A stretch of DNA of 64,000 bases from Trichomonas vaginalis G3 (GCF_026262505.1 NC_067207.1:20862082-20926081), one strand, 5' to 3'. Positions 41,556 to 49,790 are shown, counted from the first letter of the stretch. Notes: generated from the letters alone by a model not told the origin. Program-made: numbers and translations.

Positions 41556-42140
41556 ATGACCGAAGAAGTTGAAACGGTAGATTTGACACCACAAACAAAA
41601 AGTTCAGAACCATTGTCAAAACCTGTCAAAGAACTTACAGATGAAGAGAAAAATTCAATAATAGAAAGTGCCAGGTCTGGAAATACAAACCCTAACTATA
41701 AAGTCACTTTTCATAGAAATGGAACGGCTAGTATCTCAAAAAAGAAACAGACTCTCACAAATAAAATATTGAAGTCTGAAGGAGCTTTCGAGACAACAGA
41801 TGGGAAAGTATACTTCACTGACCAACAGTTCATTATAGAACATCTCATTGACTTAGAGTCGAAATATTCTAAACTTTACAACAAACACAAAAAGTTGAAA
41901 GGAAAACAAAAACAAATGGCATATGATATTTACGAAGATGTTGACGACACAACTGTTCCTGCAAGTGAAGTAAAGTCAGGTGAACCGAAAAGTGACGAAA
42001 AACAGATAGAAGAAGGTGAGCCAAAAACTGAAGATAAACCAAAAACAAAGTTTAGTTTCCAAACTAAACCAAGTCAACCTTCATTAGCTGGTATGGGTTG
42101 GCGTCAAAGACTTATGGCAGCAGGCGGTTATGTAAAGTAA
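41556..42140 (+). CDS. 194-aa virion-type protein, relative of the 142-aa protein
   Basis: Intact. The segment LTDEEKNSIIESARSGNTNP, then YKVTFHRNGTASISKKKQTL, parallels 19247-19675 of the PolB family. A coiled coil follows (HLIDLESKYSKLYNKHKKLK) and an acidic/Pro/Lys region, ending GMGWRQRLMAAGGYVK. Probably structural. Confidence 0.65.
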   Translation: MTEEVETVDLTPQTKSSEPLSKPVKELTDEEKNSIIESARSGNTNPNYKVTFHRNGTASISKKKQTLTNKILKSEGAFETTDGKVYFTDQQFIIEHLIDLESKYSKLYNKHKKLKGKQKQMAYDIYEDVDDTTVPASEVKSGEPKSDEKQIEEGEPKTEDKPKTKFSFQTKPSQPSLAGMGWRQRLMAAGGYVK

Positions 42141-42173
42141 AGAAAAAAAACATATTTTTTTATTTTTATAAAA

Positions 42174-42893
42174 ATGCCCCCATATAGAATGGACAGAAGG
42201 TCTGCTAGAATAAAAGCAGAGTTAGAAAGATATGGTTGGAGAGTTTCGAAGAAGTTTAAATATAGGAAGGGAAGACCCATAAAAGTCTATGACAAATTGT
42301 CTGGTCTTCGCTACGAAATGGATTTGGAAACAGCACGTGCCAATTATCCAAACAGATTAGAGAGGTTAGAAGAAGAACGTCTTATGGACATGCCTTTCGA
42401 TGTTAGTGAACCTCAAGTTGAAGGACACGACGGCTTTGCCAGATTCTACTGGAAACATGACGAACAATTGCATCCTTTGAGAAGGAAAAAAGGAAAAGGT
42501 GAAGACGCACATGCTCCCATGGAAAGAACAAGATATGCATATGAGAAGTATCGTGAAGTTAGAAGTCAAATTACATCTGGTCGAACCTTTACAGTAAACT
42601 TTGACGAAGGAAAGAACAAAGAAGGCTTCATGGGTGTACTTGCTGCCATACAAGACGGAAATAAGAAAGGATACAATCTCAGATTGACCATAACAGATTT
42701 GGATGGTCACATTTACTATGCACATGGCAATGTCACAACAGCTGCAATGCTTCTTGACGCTTTCAAGACTACAAAGAGAGAACAAATGGTTGACTCCGAC
42801 TCAGACATTTTGAATGCAATTGAAGGAATTGCAAGTGTCAAGTTCGAATGGTACCAACCTAACCCTCAAGCAGTCAGACAACATGTTTGTTAG
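42174..42893 (+). CDS. 239-aa basic element protein, unknown
   Basis: Intact. Very basic N-terminus (YRMDRRSARIKAELERYGWR), charged middle (HPLRRKKGKGEDAHAPMERT) and a C-terminal alpha/beta-like region (GYNLRLTITDLDGHIYYAHG). Leader: T-run plus TTTTTATAAAAATG, the same as the helicase gene. Possibly DNA-binding; no family recognised. Confidence 0.65.
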   Translation: MPPYRMDRRSARIKAELERYGWRVSKKFKYRKGRPIKVYDKLSGLRYEMDLETARANYPNRLERLEEERLMDMPFDVSEPQVEGHDGFARFYWKHDEQLHPLRRKKGKGEDAHAPMERTRYAYEKYREVRSQITSGRTFTVNFDEGKNKEGFMGVLAAIQDGNKKGYNLRLTITDLDGHIYYAHGNVTTAAMLLDAFKTTKREQMVDSDSDILNAIEGIASVKFEWYQPNPQAVRQHVC

Positions 42894-42949
42894 ATGAGAA
42901 ATATGAAATGGCATACCATTTTAAAACAGTATATTTTTACATATATTAA

Positions 42950-43810
42950 ATGTTTCAGGTTGAAAAACAAAGAACAAAAGTAGCAGATACAAAACCGTTA
43001 GACTATATCTTTACAAATGCCGGTAGGACTGTTTCAGATGAAGAAATTTCATCCCGAACATACAGGTTTGACTATCCAATTCGTTGGCTTCAAAGTCCTT
43101 CAGAAGCAAAGGCAATAGGATTTAGAAGAGTTTTGTTTTCAAATAGAACTAACGCGTTTATGTTCGCAGTAGATTTTCATGGGCAGTATAAAGGTGATGA
43201 TGGTCTAATAGACAAATTCGACGAAATGAGAATCTTTACAGTTCGTTCAGACGAAAGTCTTGAGAAAACTCTAAATGACTTTCAAACTCAAATGAACAAA
43301 TATTATTGGGAATTTCAAGAAAAATACGACTCTTTACTAAACGGAACGTACTATCTGAAACTAGAATACGATAAGATGAACTCAACAGTTTCATTTCAAA
43401 AGATTGAAATTAACCCTCCAAGAGATACACAGTTTTTATTTTGGCAAGTAGACAAACGTTCTTGGGCACAATTTCTTCGGTTACTAAACCAGAACGAACC
43501 ATTACCACCTGACGGTCCTTTTAAATTTATACATCCACCAGCAGATTTGACAGTTTATAGAAACGTGTTTGACCCTCAAAATGTTATGTGTCATGCAAGT
43601 TTCAGTTCAAGCAACAATAGTTTTCTATGTATTGGTAAGGACTTTTATGACTTTGCTTCTAAATTCTACGAACCACCTAGTAACAGTTTCTCTGACTTTC
43701 AAGTTTGGTTCACAACAAACGGTGTGCAGCATATTATACCATTGTACTATGACTTTTATCTCGAATTGTCTTTCATATATAACTACGGAAAAGTGCTGAA
43801 AAAGTATTGA
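42950..43810 (+). CDS. Candidate minor capsid protein, paralogue 2
   Basis: Intact 286 aa, paralogue of 37330-38178 in opposite orientation (KPLDYIFTNAG, YRFDYPIRWLQ, KAIGFRRVLF, FQVWFTTNGVQHIIPLYYDF). Roughly 40% identity by eye, so an old duplication. Leader TTTTTACATATATTAAATG. Two diverged forms in one element may build different vertex or spike parts. Confidence 0.6.
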   Translation: MFQVEKQRTKVADTKPLDYIFTNAGRTVSDEEISSRTYRFDYPIRWLQSPSEAKAIGFRRVLFSNRTNAFMFAVDFHGQYKGDDGLIDKFDEMRIFTVRSDESLEKTLNDFQTQMNKYYWEFQEKYDSLLNGTYYLKLEYDKMNSTVSFQKIEINPPRDTQFLFWQVDKRSWAQFLRLLNQNEPLPPDGPFKFIHPPADLTVYRNVFDPQNVMCHASFSSSNNSFLCIGKDFYDFASKFYEPPSNSFSDFQVWFTTNGVQHIIPLYYDFYLELSFIYNYGKVLKKY

Positions 43811-43891
43811 ATGTGAAGATATTAGAAAATAACATTTTTTTCTAACATCGTAGAAAACTCATGAAAACAATTTATTTTTGTGAATATGTAA

Positions 43892-43968
43892 GCGGCTCAT
43901 AGCTCAGTGGTATGGGCTACCTCGTTAAAGGCGTCGAAGACCTCGGTTCAAATCCCGATTCGCGCAGG
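43892..43968 (+). ncRNA. tRNA-like Pol III unit (helicase-type element)
   Basis: It starts GCGGCTCATAGCTCAGTGG (A box), has GGTTCAAATCC (B box with one or two changes), ends CGCGCAGG and is followed by TTTTTT, a Pol III stop. D-arm pairs (AGCTC/GGGCT). Only the first three acceptor base pairs form, and the anticodon arm is weak, so a true tRNA is unlikely. Sequence beyond the stop is also shared with the unit at 12453-12526. Confidence 0.6.
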
Positions 43969-44082
43969 TTTTTTCCTTTTATGCAGTGAAATTTCATGTA
44001 CATAGGTTACTTTGGTGTTAGACCCTAGTGAAGAAAATAGAACGATATAAGTTTACATTTGTAAAGTTGGACGATAAAAATC

Positions 44083-44356
44083 TCTGCTACTGTCAGTAAA
44101 AGTACTGCTACTGTCAGTAAAAGTACTGCTAGGAGCAGTAAAAGTACTGCTACGAGCAGTAAAAAGGAAAATTTGAGAGGGTTTTCGACGATAAAGTACT
44201 GCTACTGTCAGTAAAAGTACTGCTACTGTCAGTAAAAGTACTGCTACTGTCAGTAAAAGTACTGCTACTGTCAGTAAAAGTACTGCTACTGTCAGAAAAA
44301 GTACTGCTACTGTCAGTAAAAGTACTGCTACTGTCAGTAGCAGTACTGCTAGTTGC
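44083..44356. repeat. CTGCTACTGTCAGTAAAAGTA minisatellite
   Basis: About twelve units of a 21-22-bp repeat containing ACTGCTACTGTCAGTAAAAG, interrupted around 44160-44192. Units carry an imperfect dyad (CAGTA...TACTG). It lies at the same position relative to the tRNA-like unit as the CCGACGTCAG repeats at 12251-12312. The rest of the gap 43811-44451 holds no gene. Confidence 0.85.
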
Positions 44357-44451
44357 AGAGATTTTTATCGTTGTGGTCCGACGGTTAAGCCACAAACGAA
44401 TGTCCGACGTCCCACCAAAAAATATTTTTTTATTTTTATTGTAAGAACAGT

Positions 44452-45114
44452 ATGACAGTCGAAGCAAAAACGTTCACGAACAAATCTAATGGCGAAACAT
44501 TCACAAAAGGCACCTATAACGGTATTGAAGTCTTACGTAGAGACAAGGATGGTTATGTAAATGCAACAAATATGTGTCAGCAGTTTAGGAAAGACTTTAG
44601 AAGGTTGTTGGAAAATAAGTCCTGGGAAGAGTATTTTAAGGCATTTTGTGAAGAATATACCAACCCGCGGAAAACAGCGGGTTGCTTTTTATACAAAATT
44701 CATGCAGGAATTCCTGATGAAATCAAACAGGTTAGAGGAATGTATGTAGACCCAAGACTTGTAAACTATATAGCAATGTGGGCTTCTCCAAAATATTGCA
44801 TAGCAGTTGGAAAAATTCTGGACTCCATAGACAAGAAAGTTCATGAGAAATTAGATGAAGAAGAACTTGAAGATACAGTAGAGAATGCAAAACCTTTGTT
44901 CGAACAAGAAGTTAGAAAAAATGTGCTTAAACAAATAGAACATGAACGTGAGATATGTTCTGGTTATAGAGACTCGCCATACGAACTAGACCAATGGGAA
45001 CAAGAAGATTTAAAGAGAGAATTTAGAGAATATGAACTCGCTAAGATAGCATTAGAAGCTGCAGAAAAGAAGTTAAAAGCTTGGGGTTGTTTTGTACAAA
45101 AATATTGTGAGTAA
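44452..45114 (+). CDS. KilA-N domain protein
   Basis: Intact 220 aa. Classic KilA-N: TYNGIEVLRRDKDGYVNATN at 23-42, then LVNYIAMWASPKYCIAVGKI, then a coiled-coil C-terminus. DNA-binding regulator typical of large DNA viruses and Polintons. Leader ATTTTTATTGTAAGAACAG resembles those of the other cluster genes. First of a four-gene same-strand cluster. Confidence 0.9.
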   Translation: MTVEAKTFTNKSNGETFTKGTYNGIEVLRRDKDGYVNATNMCQQFRKDFRRLLENKSWEEYFKAFCEEYTNPRKTAGCFLYKIHAGIPDEIKQVRGMYVDPRLVNYIAMWASPKYCIAVGKILDSIDKKVHEKLDEEELEDTVENAKPLFEQEVRKNVLKQIEHEREICSGYRDSPYELDQWEQEDLKREFREYELAKIALEAAEKKLKAWGCFVQKYCE

Positions 45115-45156
45115 ATGAACCATTTATTTTTATTGAATTCAGCAAAAATAAAGTTT

Positions 45157-45205
45157 ATGTTAGAATGTTAGATCTAACACGTTTTCTAACACGTTTTCTA
45201 ACATC
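45157..45205. repeat. Five-word quasi-palindrome, GTTAGA type (site 8)
   Basis: Two TGTTAGA words, central AGATCT, three inverted TCTAAC words with ACGTTT spacers, then TCGTAGAAAACTCATGAAA. First of four sites in the gene-free gap 45115-45695. Confidence 0.85.
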
Positions 45206-45281
45206 GTAGAAAACTCATGAAAACAATTTATTTTTGACCTAAAGACGCAAAGCGGTGGGACATAGCCCAAAAAATAAAGTT

Positions 45282-45330
45282 TATGTTAGAATGTTAGATC
45301 TAACACGTTTTCTAACACGTTTTCTAACAT
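45282..45330. repeat. Five-word quasi-palindrome, GTTAGA type (site 9)
   Basis: Exact repeat of site 8 together with its flanks (AAAATAAAGTTTATG on one side, CGTAGAAAACTCATGAAA on the other). Confidence 0.85.
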
Positions 45331-45377
45331 CGTAGAAAACTCATGAAAATCATGAAATTTACACCAAAAATAAAGTT

Positions 45378-45426
45378 TATGTTAGAATGTTAGATCTAAC
45401 ACGTTTTCTAACACGTTTTCTAACAT
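45378..45426. repeat. Five-word quasi-palindrome, GTTAGA type (site 10)
   Basis: Third tandem copy, same flanks. Downstream, 45468-45532 holds three TTCTGTTTCAGAA-type palindromes spaced by about 23 bp. Confidence 0.85.
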
Positions 45427-45562
45427 CGTAGAAAACTCTTGAATTTTCATGAATGGCTCGATGTTGTCCATTGTTCTGTTTCAGAACAATATTTGTACTG
45501 TTTCAGAACAATATTTGTACTGTTTCAGAACAATGTCCGACGTACCACCAAAAAATAAAGTT

Positions 45563-45610
45563 TATGTTAGCATGTTAGATCTAACACGTTTTCTCACCTC
45601 TTTTCTCACC
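45563..45610. repeat. Hybrid five-word site, GTTAG plus TCACC (site 11)
   Basis: The first three words are GTTAG/GTTAGA/TAAC as in neighbouring sites, but the last two are TCACC, as in copy A sites. It looks like a recombinant between the two site types. It is preceded by TGTCCGACGTACCACCAAAA. Confidence 0.85.
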
Positions 45611-45695
45611 CGTTGAATTTTCATGAATTTCCTTAAGATAGAAAAAATAAAGTTAGTTTTTTTAAAAAAATATTTTTTATTTTTATTGTAAGAAC

Positions 45696-46610
45696 ATGTT
45701 AGCAACAACTTCACCAAACTCGTTAGTTATGAATCCTACGTCAATGTTGGTAGAGATGAAAAGCTTCATTCCTTCTTCATATACTTTTGAAACAAAAATC
45801 CAGAAGATAAAGCAAGAACTTTTAACATCTAATTTAAACTGTAGTGCGAAAGATGAAACAAATGAACAGTATCTTTATGAAATGCAGGACATTATTGACC
45901 ATTTACCCAAATTGCCTGAAATCCAACAACAAAAACTAACCATTCCCGAATTTGACGAAATAGAAGTCAAAGCAACTGACTCAGTAGAAATAAAGAAGTT
46001 CATACGAAAGGTAAATTATGAATTCCTTGGTTTTCATTGCAACCATAAGGTTATGGACAAAGATTGCGACATGGTATATAAGAACATCTCTGACCTTTAC
46101 AAATCCGAAGAATTTAAGACCTACGACAACTTTGTTTCATTAGTTGCAAAATGTGTTTGGGAAATAAGAGATAAAGATAGTAGGGGTAAGGTATGGAACG
46201 AACAAATAAGACCCGCTATGTTCGAGATGAAGAAAACCATTGACGCCTTAGTTGTTTTAGCAGGTAAGGTTTCAGAATATAACGCTAAAATGAACCCGCA
46301 ATGTTCAAAATGTAAAGCAGCAATGAGGAAATATAACTACTCCGTCAAAGAGATAGAACGTATGCGAAACGACTATGCAGATTTAAAGAAAGAAGCAGAA
46401 AAACCAGCAGAAGATAAAATGGACATGTTAGCATTTCTGAACAAAAACTATCCAACAGCAGAAGATTTCCTTCTATCTGACGTCAAGAAGAAGTATAAAG
46501 AAACTTTCGGTATCGTTAAAACTTTTGACATACTGACAGAAGAAATAGAAGCTACAAAATTGTTTAGAGTCATGAACCATCGCAACATATACCATGTAAA
46601 ACGCTTGTAA
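45696..46610 (+). CDS. 304-aa coiled-coil protein with CxxC
   Basis: Intact. Acidic N-terminal half (LTIPEFDEIEVKATDSVEIK), a central CSKCKAA motif, then a long charged helix (KYNYSVKEIERMRNDYADLK) and a basic end (HVKRL). Leader of the KilA-N type. Copy A version at 4586-5525. No KilA-N core is seen. Unknown function, possibly a regulator or partner of the KilA-N proteins. Confidence 0.75.
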   Translation: MLATTSPNSLVMNPTSMLVEMKSFIPSSYTFETKIQKIKQELLTSNLNCSAKDETNEQYLYEMQDIIDHLPKLPEIQQQKLTIPEFDEIEVKATDSVEIKKFIRKVNYEFLGFHCNHKVMDKDCDMVYKNISDLYKSEEFKTYDNFVSLVAKCVWEIRDKDSRGKVWNEQIRPAMFEMKKTIDALVVLAGKVSEYNAKMNPQCSKCKAAMRKYNYSVKEIERMRNDYADLKKEAEKPAEDKMDMLAFLNKNYPTAEDFLLSDVKKKYKETFGIVKTFDILTEEIEATKLFRVMNHRNIYHVKRL

Positions 46611-46615
46611 ATAGT

Positions 46616-46665
46616 TATGTTAGAAAACGTGTTAGAAAACATGTTAGATCTAACATTCTAACATA
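46616..46665. repeat. Five-word quasi-palindrome, GTTAGA type (site 12)
   Basis: Three GTTAGA words, AGATCT centre, two inverted words, then ATAAACATTATTTTTGCTGA. Opposite orientation to sites 8-11. Confidence 0.85.
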
Positions 46666-46721
46666 AACATTATTTTTGCTGAATTCCGTATGAAATTTCA
46701 TGAATTTTGTATGTTTTAGAC

Positions 46722-46770
46722 CATGTTAGAAAACATGTTAGAAAACATGTTAGATCTAACATTCTAACAT
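46722..46770. repeat. Five-word quasi-palindrome, GTTAGA type (site 13)
   Basis: Repeat of site 12 with its downstream flank (ATAAACATTATTTTTGCTGA and ATTCCGTATGAAATTTCAT). A CTTCGTAAAAAAAC inverted repeat follows near 46825-46860. The gap 46611-46947 otherwise holds only the leader of the next gene. Confidence 0.85.
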
Positions 46771-46947
46771 AAACATTATTTTTGCTGAATTCCGTATGAA
46801 ATTTCATTATATAACTGTTATTTTTTTACGAAGAGAACTTTAACACTTCGTAAAAAAACTCTATGAAATCATGAATTTCCTTAAGATAGAAAAAATAAAG
46901 TTAGTTTTATTTTTATTTATTTTTTTATTTTGTATATAAAGACAGAT

Positions 46948-47559
46948 ATGTTAAACATTGAGTTTGAAACAGTTAAAAAGATAGACAATGACACCAAAGT
47001 GGTTCGAATTGGTGATTTAAACGTAAGATACTCAAAGAAATACAACAAATATTCTTTGTCAGACATTATATCTCCATCTGGAAAGAAAACATACCATTGG
47101 GTTAAAAATGCTTCTACTCAGAAAATTTTGACAAGAAATCCTGAGCTTATGATATCGGTAAGATTCTATGGAACTACAGCATATCTTATAGACAAAAGTC
47201 TTATACCAATAGTTTTGTTATGGATTGACCCAGTTGTTGGATATAACTTCATAACATATGGTTCATTCGATACTGAACGTTGCAGTGAAGGCTTACTTTA
47301 CATCGTTCAGAAACCGAAGGACTTCAATACAAAGAGATATAAGATAGGAAGAACATATAATATAAGTAGTAGATATGACAGTATAGTCAATAGAGTCAAG
47401 GTTGTGTTTGTTAACGATATGAGAGCTGCTGAAACAGAACTACTTGAAAAGTTTGAGAAAATGTATGGTGCTCCCACGAAAGGTAAAGAAACGTTTGAAG
47501 TAGATGAGATAGATAAAGCTATAAAATTATTTGACGAAGTTGCTGAAAAATACATGTAA
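46948..47559 (+). CDS. KilA-N-like protein fused to a GIY-YIG-type (T5orf172) domain
   Basis: About 203 aa from the ATG after the TATTTTGTATATAAAGACAG leader. The N-terminal half has a KilA-N-like pattern (LNVRYSKKYNKYSLSDIISP, LIPIVLLWIDPVVGYNFI). The C-terminal half shows GLLYIVQKPKDF, KRYKIGRTYNISSRYDS and an acid in AAETELLEKFEK, typical of the T5orf172/MUG113 branch of GIY-YIG nucleases often fused to KilA-N or Bro domains. Predicted DNA-binding nuclease. Intact. Confidence 0.75.
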   Translation: MLNIEFETVKKIDNDTKVVRIGDLNVRYSKKYNKYSLSDIISPSGKKTYHWVKNASTQKILTRNPELMISVRFYGTTAYLIDKSLIPIVLLWIDPVVGYNFITYGSFDTERCSEGLLYIVQKPKDFNTKRYKIGRTYNISSRYDSIVNRVKVVFVNDMRAAETELLEKFEKMYGAPTKGKETFEVDEIDKAIKLFDEVAEKYM

Positions 47560-47649
47560 AGCGTTTATTTTTGGTCTTTTGTGAAAGATAGAAAAAATAA
47601 AGTTAGTTTTATTTTTATTTATTTTTTTATTTTGTATGTAAGGACAGAA

Positions 47650-48429
47650 ATGTCAACATCAGAGAACACAACAACTGCTATCGTTCATGAAGCCATAAGT
47701 GAAGAATACGAGTGGGTTCAGTTAAACAAACAGTTACGTCTCATTCGTTCGGTCAAAGACGATATGTACCAAATGCAAAGTATTTTGACAGCATGTGCTA
47801 CACCAGATACTAAGAAACCACAAGACTGGTTTGAATTAAATAGCACTCATGAACTCCTCAGTGAGTTTGAACATGTAGAACTTAAAAAGATGTACCAAGA
47901 CAGACAAAACTTACCATCACATCTAAAAGGTATATATGTTCATAAGTTCCTAGTTAGTTCAATAGCAATGTGGGCTTCGCCTCGCTATGCATGGTATGTT
48001 TGTAAACTTCTTGACGAACTTTGTACAAAGCAGAGAGAAGATATGATGAAAGAAGACAAAAACATACAGAAAAGAATACCACGTTCGGTACCAAAAGGAA
48101 AGGAAAAGAACTATAAGTATATGATTTATACTGAAGAGATGGAAAATGAAGAAGACAGAGATATGGTTATGTTGCATTTAGTCAGAAGAAACAACAAAAG
48201 CTTTTACGACCTTGCTAAGATTTACAAATCTGACAGAAATTGGTTCTATCGCGAAAACTTACCGATTTCAATGACCCCAAATGAAGATGTGAAACAAATA
48301 GTTCAAGATACGTTACCTCAAACACACTATGATATTAAAGGTTGTACAATACTTACCTTCAAAGAAGATTTGCCATTGTTAAAGGAAAAAATAACAGAGT
48401 ATTTTGACAACTTCAAACAAGTAGAGTAG
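47650..48429 (+). CDS. KilA-N domain protein with conserved C-terminal domain
   Basis: Intact 259 aa from the ATG after the shared leader. KilA-N core VHKFLVSSIAMWASPRYAWY followed by a basic linker (IQKRIPRSVPKG) and a C-terminal domain (YKYMIYTEEMENEEDRDMVM, SFYDLAKIYKSDRNWFYREN). The basic linker and C-terminal domain are nearly identical in 3411-4244 and 12709-13530. A DNA-binding regulator. Confidence 0.9.
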   Translation: MSTSENTTTAIVHEAISEEYEWVQLNKQLRLIRSVKDDMYQMQSILTACATPDTKKPQDWFELNSTHELLSEFEHVELKKMYQDRQNLPSHLKGIYVHKFLVSSIAMWASPRYAWYVCKLLDELCTKQREDMMKEDKNIQKRIPRSVPKGKEKNYKYMIYTEEMENEEDRDMVMLHLVRRNNKSFYDLAKIYKSDRNWFYRENLPISMTPNEDVKQIVQDTLPQTHYDIKGCTILTFKEDLPLLKEKITEYFDNFKQVE

Positions 48430-48502
48430 ATGAACCATTTATTTTTCAAGCTTGACACCAAAGATGGCTCAGGTAGCTCTAGATGGTAAATTGTCTTGTC
48501 AA

Positions 48503-48625
48503 ATCCTTCTGGCATTCCGAGTCCTTCCTTCTGGCATTCCGAGTCCTTCCTTCTGGCATTCCGAGTCCTTCCTTCTGGCATTCCGAGTCCTTCCTTCTGG
48601 CATTCCGAGTCCTTCCTTCCGACAA
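48503..48625. repeat. 23-bp minisatellite (TTCTGGCATTCCGAGTCCTTCC)
   Basis: Five to six head-to-tail units with almost no variation, so probably recent. Around it, 48626-48825, are CGACAGGAAAA and CCAACAGGAA words (repeats of TTCCGACAGG/AAATTTTCCTTCC). The gap 48430-48914 has no firm gene, although a short frame (MSDVPPTESIPKPEEPTAPA from 48822) may be the start of a lost one. Confidence 0.85.
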
Positions 48626-48914
48626 GAAAAAAATTTCCCGACAACTGGAAAAAAATTTCCTGTTGTTCGTCCGTAAACCCTTCAAATTTTCGAAAATTGA
48701 GAACTTTTTGGTCGAACTTCAGAAAAAGTTTTTCCTTCCAACAGGAAAAAATTTTCCTTCCAACAGGAAGAACTCTTCCTTCCGACAGGAAAATATTTTC
48801 CTTCCGACAGGACACAAACGGATGAGTGACGTACCACCAACCGAGTCCATTCCAAAGCCAGAAGAACCGACAGCCCCAGCACCACAACAGACTAAGACTA
48901 AAACTCTTTATTTT

Positions 48915-49790
48915 TTACGCTTGACTTTTTACAATTTGAACTTTGTTTGCGTAGATATGAATTCTGAAAGAAGTATGAGGGTCTTGTATGACTTTGTACT
49001 TCTCCCATAGTTCATGTCTGTCAAACTTACCTGCCATGGACTCTTTCATAAGTTCCATGAAATCGTCTTCGGACAATCCGGGGAAAAGTACAATGTCAGT
49101 AAGTATTCTTTTAACATCCTTACTTAAACTCTTTGCTGTCTGTACACAAATGACAACTGAGATGTTAAAGTGTCTGAGCTTCTTAAGAATTCGACACATA
49201 TCTTGTTCTCTGTTCTTTAACAAAGGATGAGAAGCAAAGTCATCTAAGATAAGAAGACATCTATGAGGGTACGTTTTCCAATCGTAAGATTGCAATTTCT
49301 TCGAAATGTATTCTATCTCTTTCTGTTTGTTTCTGAAGTGTTTCTTCTCTAATATTCTCTGCATTTCCTCATTTGGGTCTTTAAACTTCGAATTTATATA
49401 CTCATTTATAGCATTATACTTCAAAACTCTTCTTTGGTACTTCTTTATCCAATCTAACAACTCAGTATCCTTTATACATACTAACTTAGACTTCTTTATA
49501 ATATCTTTGAACGAATTGACGGTTTGGTCAAATTGACCAGAAGTACTACAAATGACAACTAACTCATAGAATGGGTTCTTCTCATCTAGTTCTTGTTGTT
49601 GTGCAGCCATTTTAAGATAAGTGAAAGTCTTACCAGACCCAGGTGGTGCAATTAGACCTGTTATACCATTCTGAGCAAATAAGAACTTGTCATGTATAGG
49701 CTTTATCTGAGCATTTTCTAACTTCCTCTTGTTCTTGTTTAAAACATTCTCAAATTTTTTGTCAATGTCAGCAAACTTTTTTTCTAACAT
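48915..49790 (-). CDS. A32-like genome-packaging ATPase, copy B
   Basis: About 291 aa from the ATG at 49790 (matching copy A); the frame extends further upstream but overlaps the divergent gene. Walker A APPGSGKTFTYLKM, Walker B CLLILDDFASHPL, and a sensor-like ISVVICVQTAKSL. FtsK/HerA superfamily; packages element DNA. The frame is open. Confidence 0.88.
   Translation of the reverse strand: MLEKKFADIDKKFENVLNKNKRKLENAQIKPIHDKFLFAQNGITGLIAPPGSGKTFTYLKMAAQQQELDEKNPFYELVVICSTSGQFDQTVNSFKDIIKKSKLVCIKDTELLDWIKKYQRRVLKYNAINEYINSKFKDPNEEMQRILEKKHFRNKQKEIEYISKKLQSYDWKTYPHRCLLILDDFASHPLLKNREQDMCRILKKLRHFNISVVICVQTAKSLSKDVKRILTDIVLFPGLSEDDFMELMKESMAGKFDRHELWEKYKVIQDPHTSFRIHIYANKVQIVKSQA

Noticed and set aside
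43892-43968. A genuine tRNA gene
   Set aside because: A and B boxes are good but the acceptor stem pairs at only three positions and the anticodon arm is weak; kept as a tRNA-like unit.
44083-44356. CRISPR-like regular repeats
   Set aside because: Units are head-to-tail without unique spacers, there are no cas genes and the host is a eukaryote; it is a minisatellite.
48503-48625. Several overlapping short frames encoding S-F-W-H-S-E-S-F-L or N-A-R-R-K-D-S-E-C-Q-K repeats on both strands
   Set aside because: They are only the translation of a 23-bp tandem repeat in different frames, with no leader or homologue.
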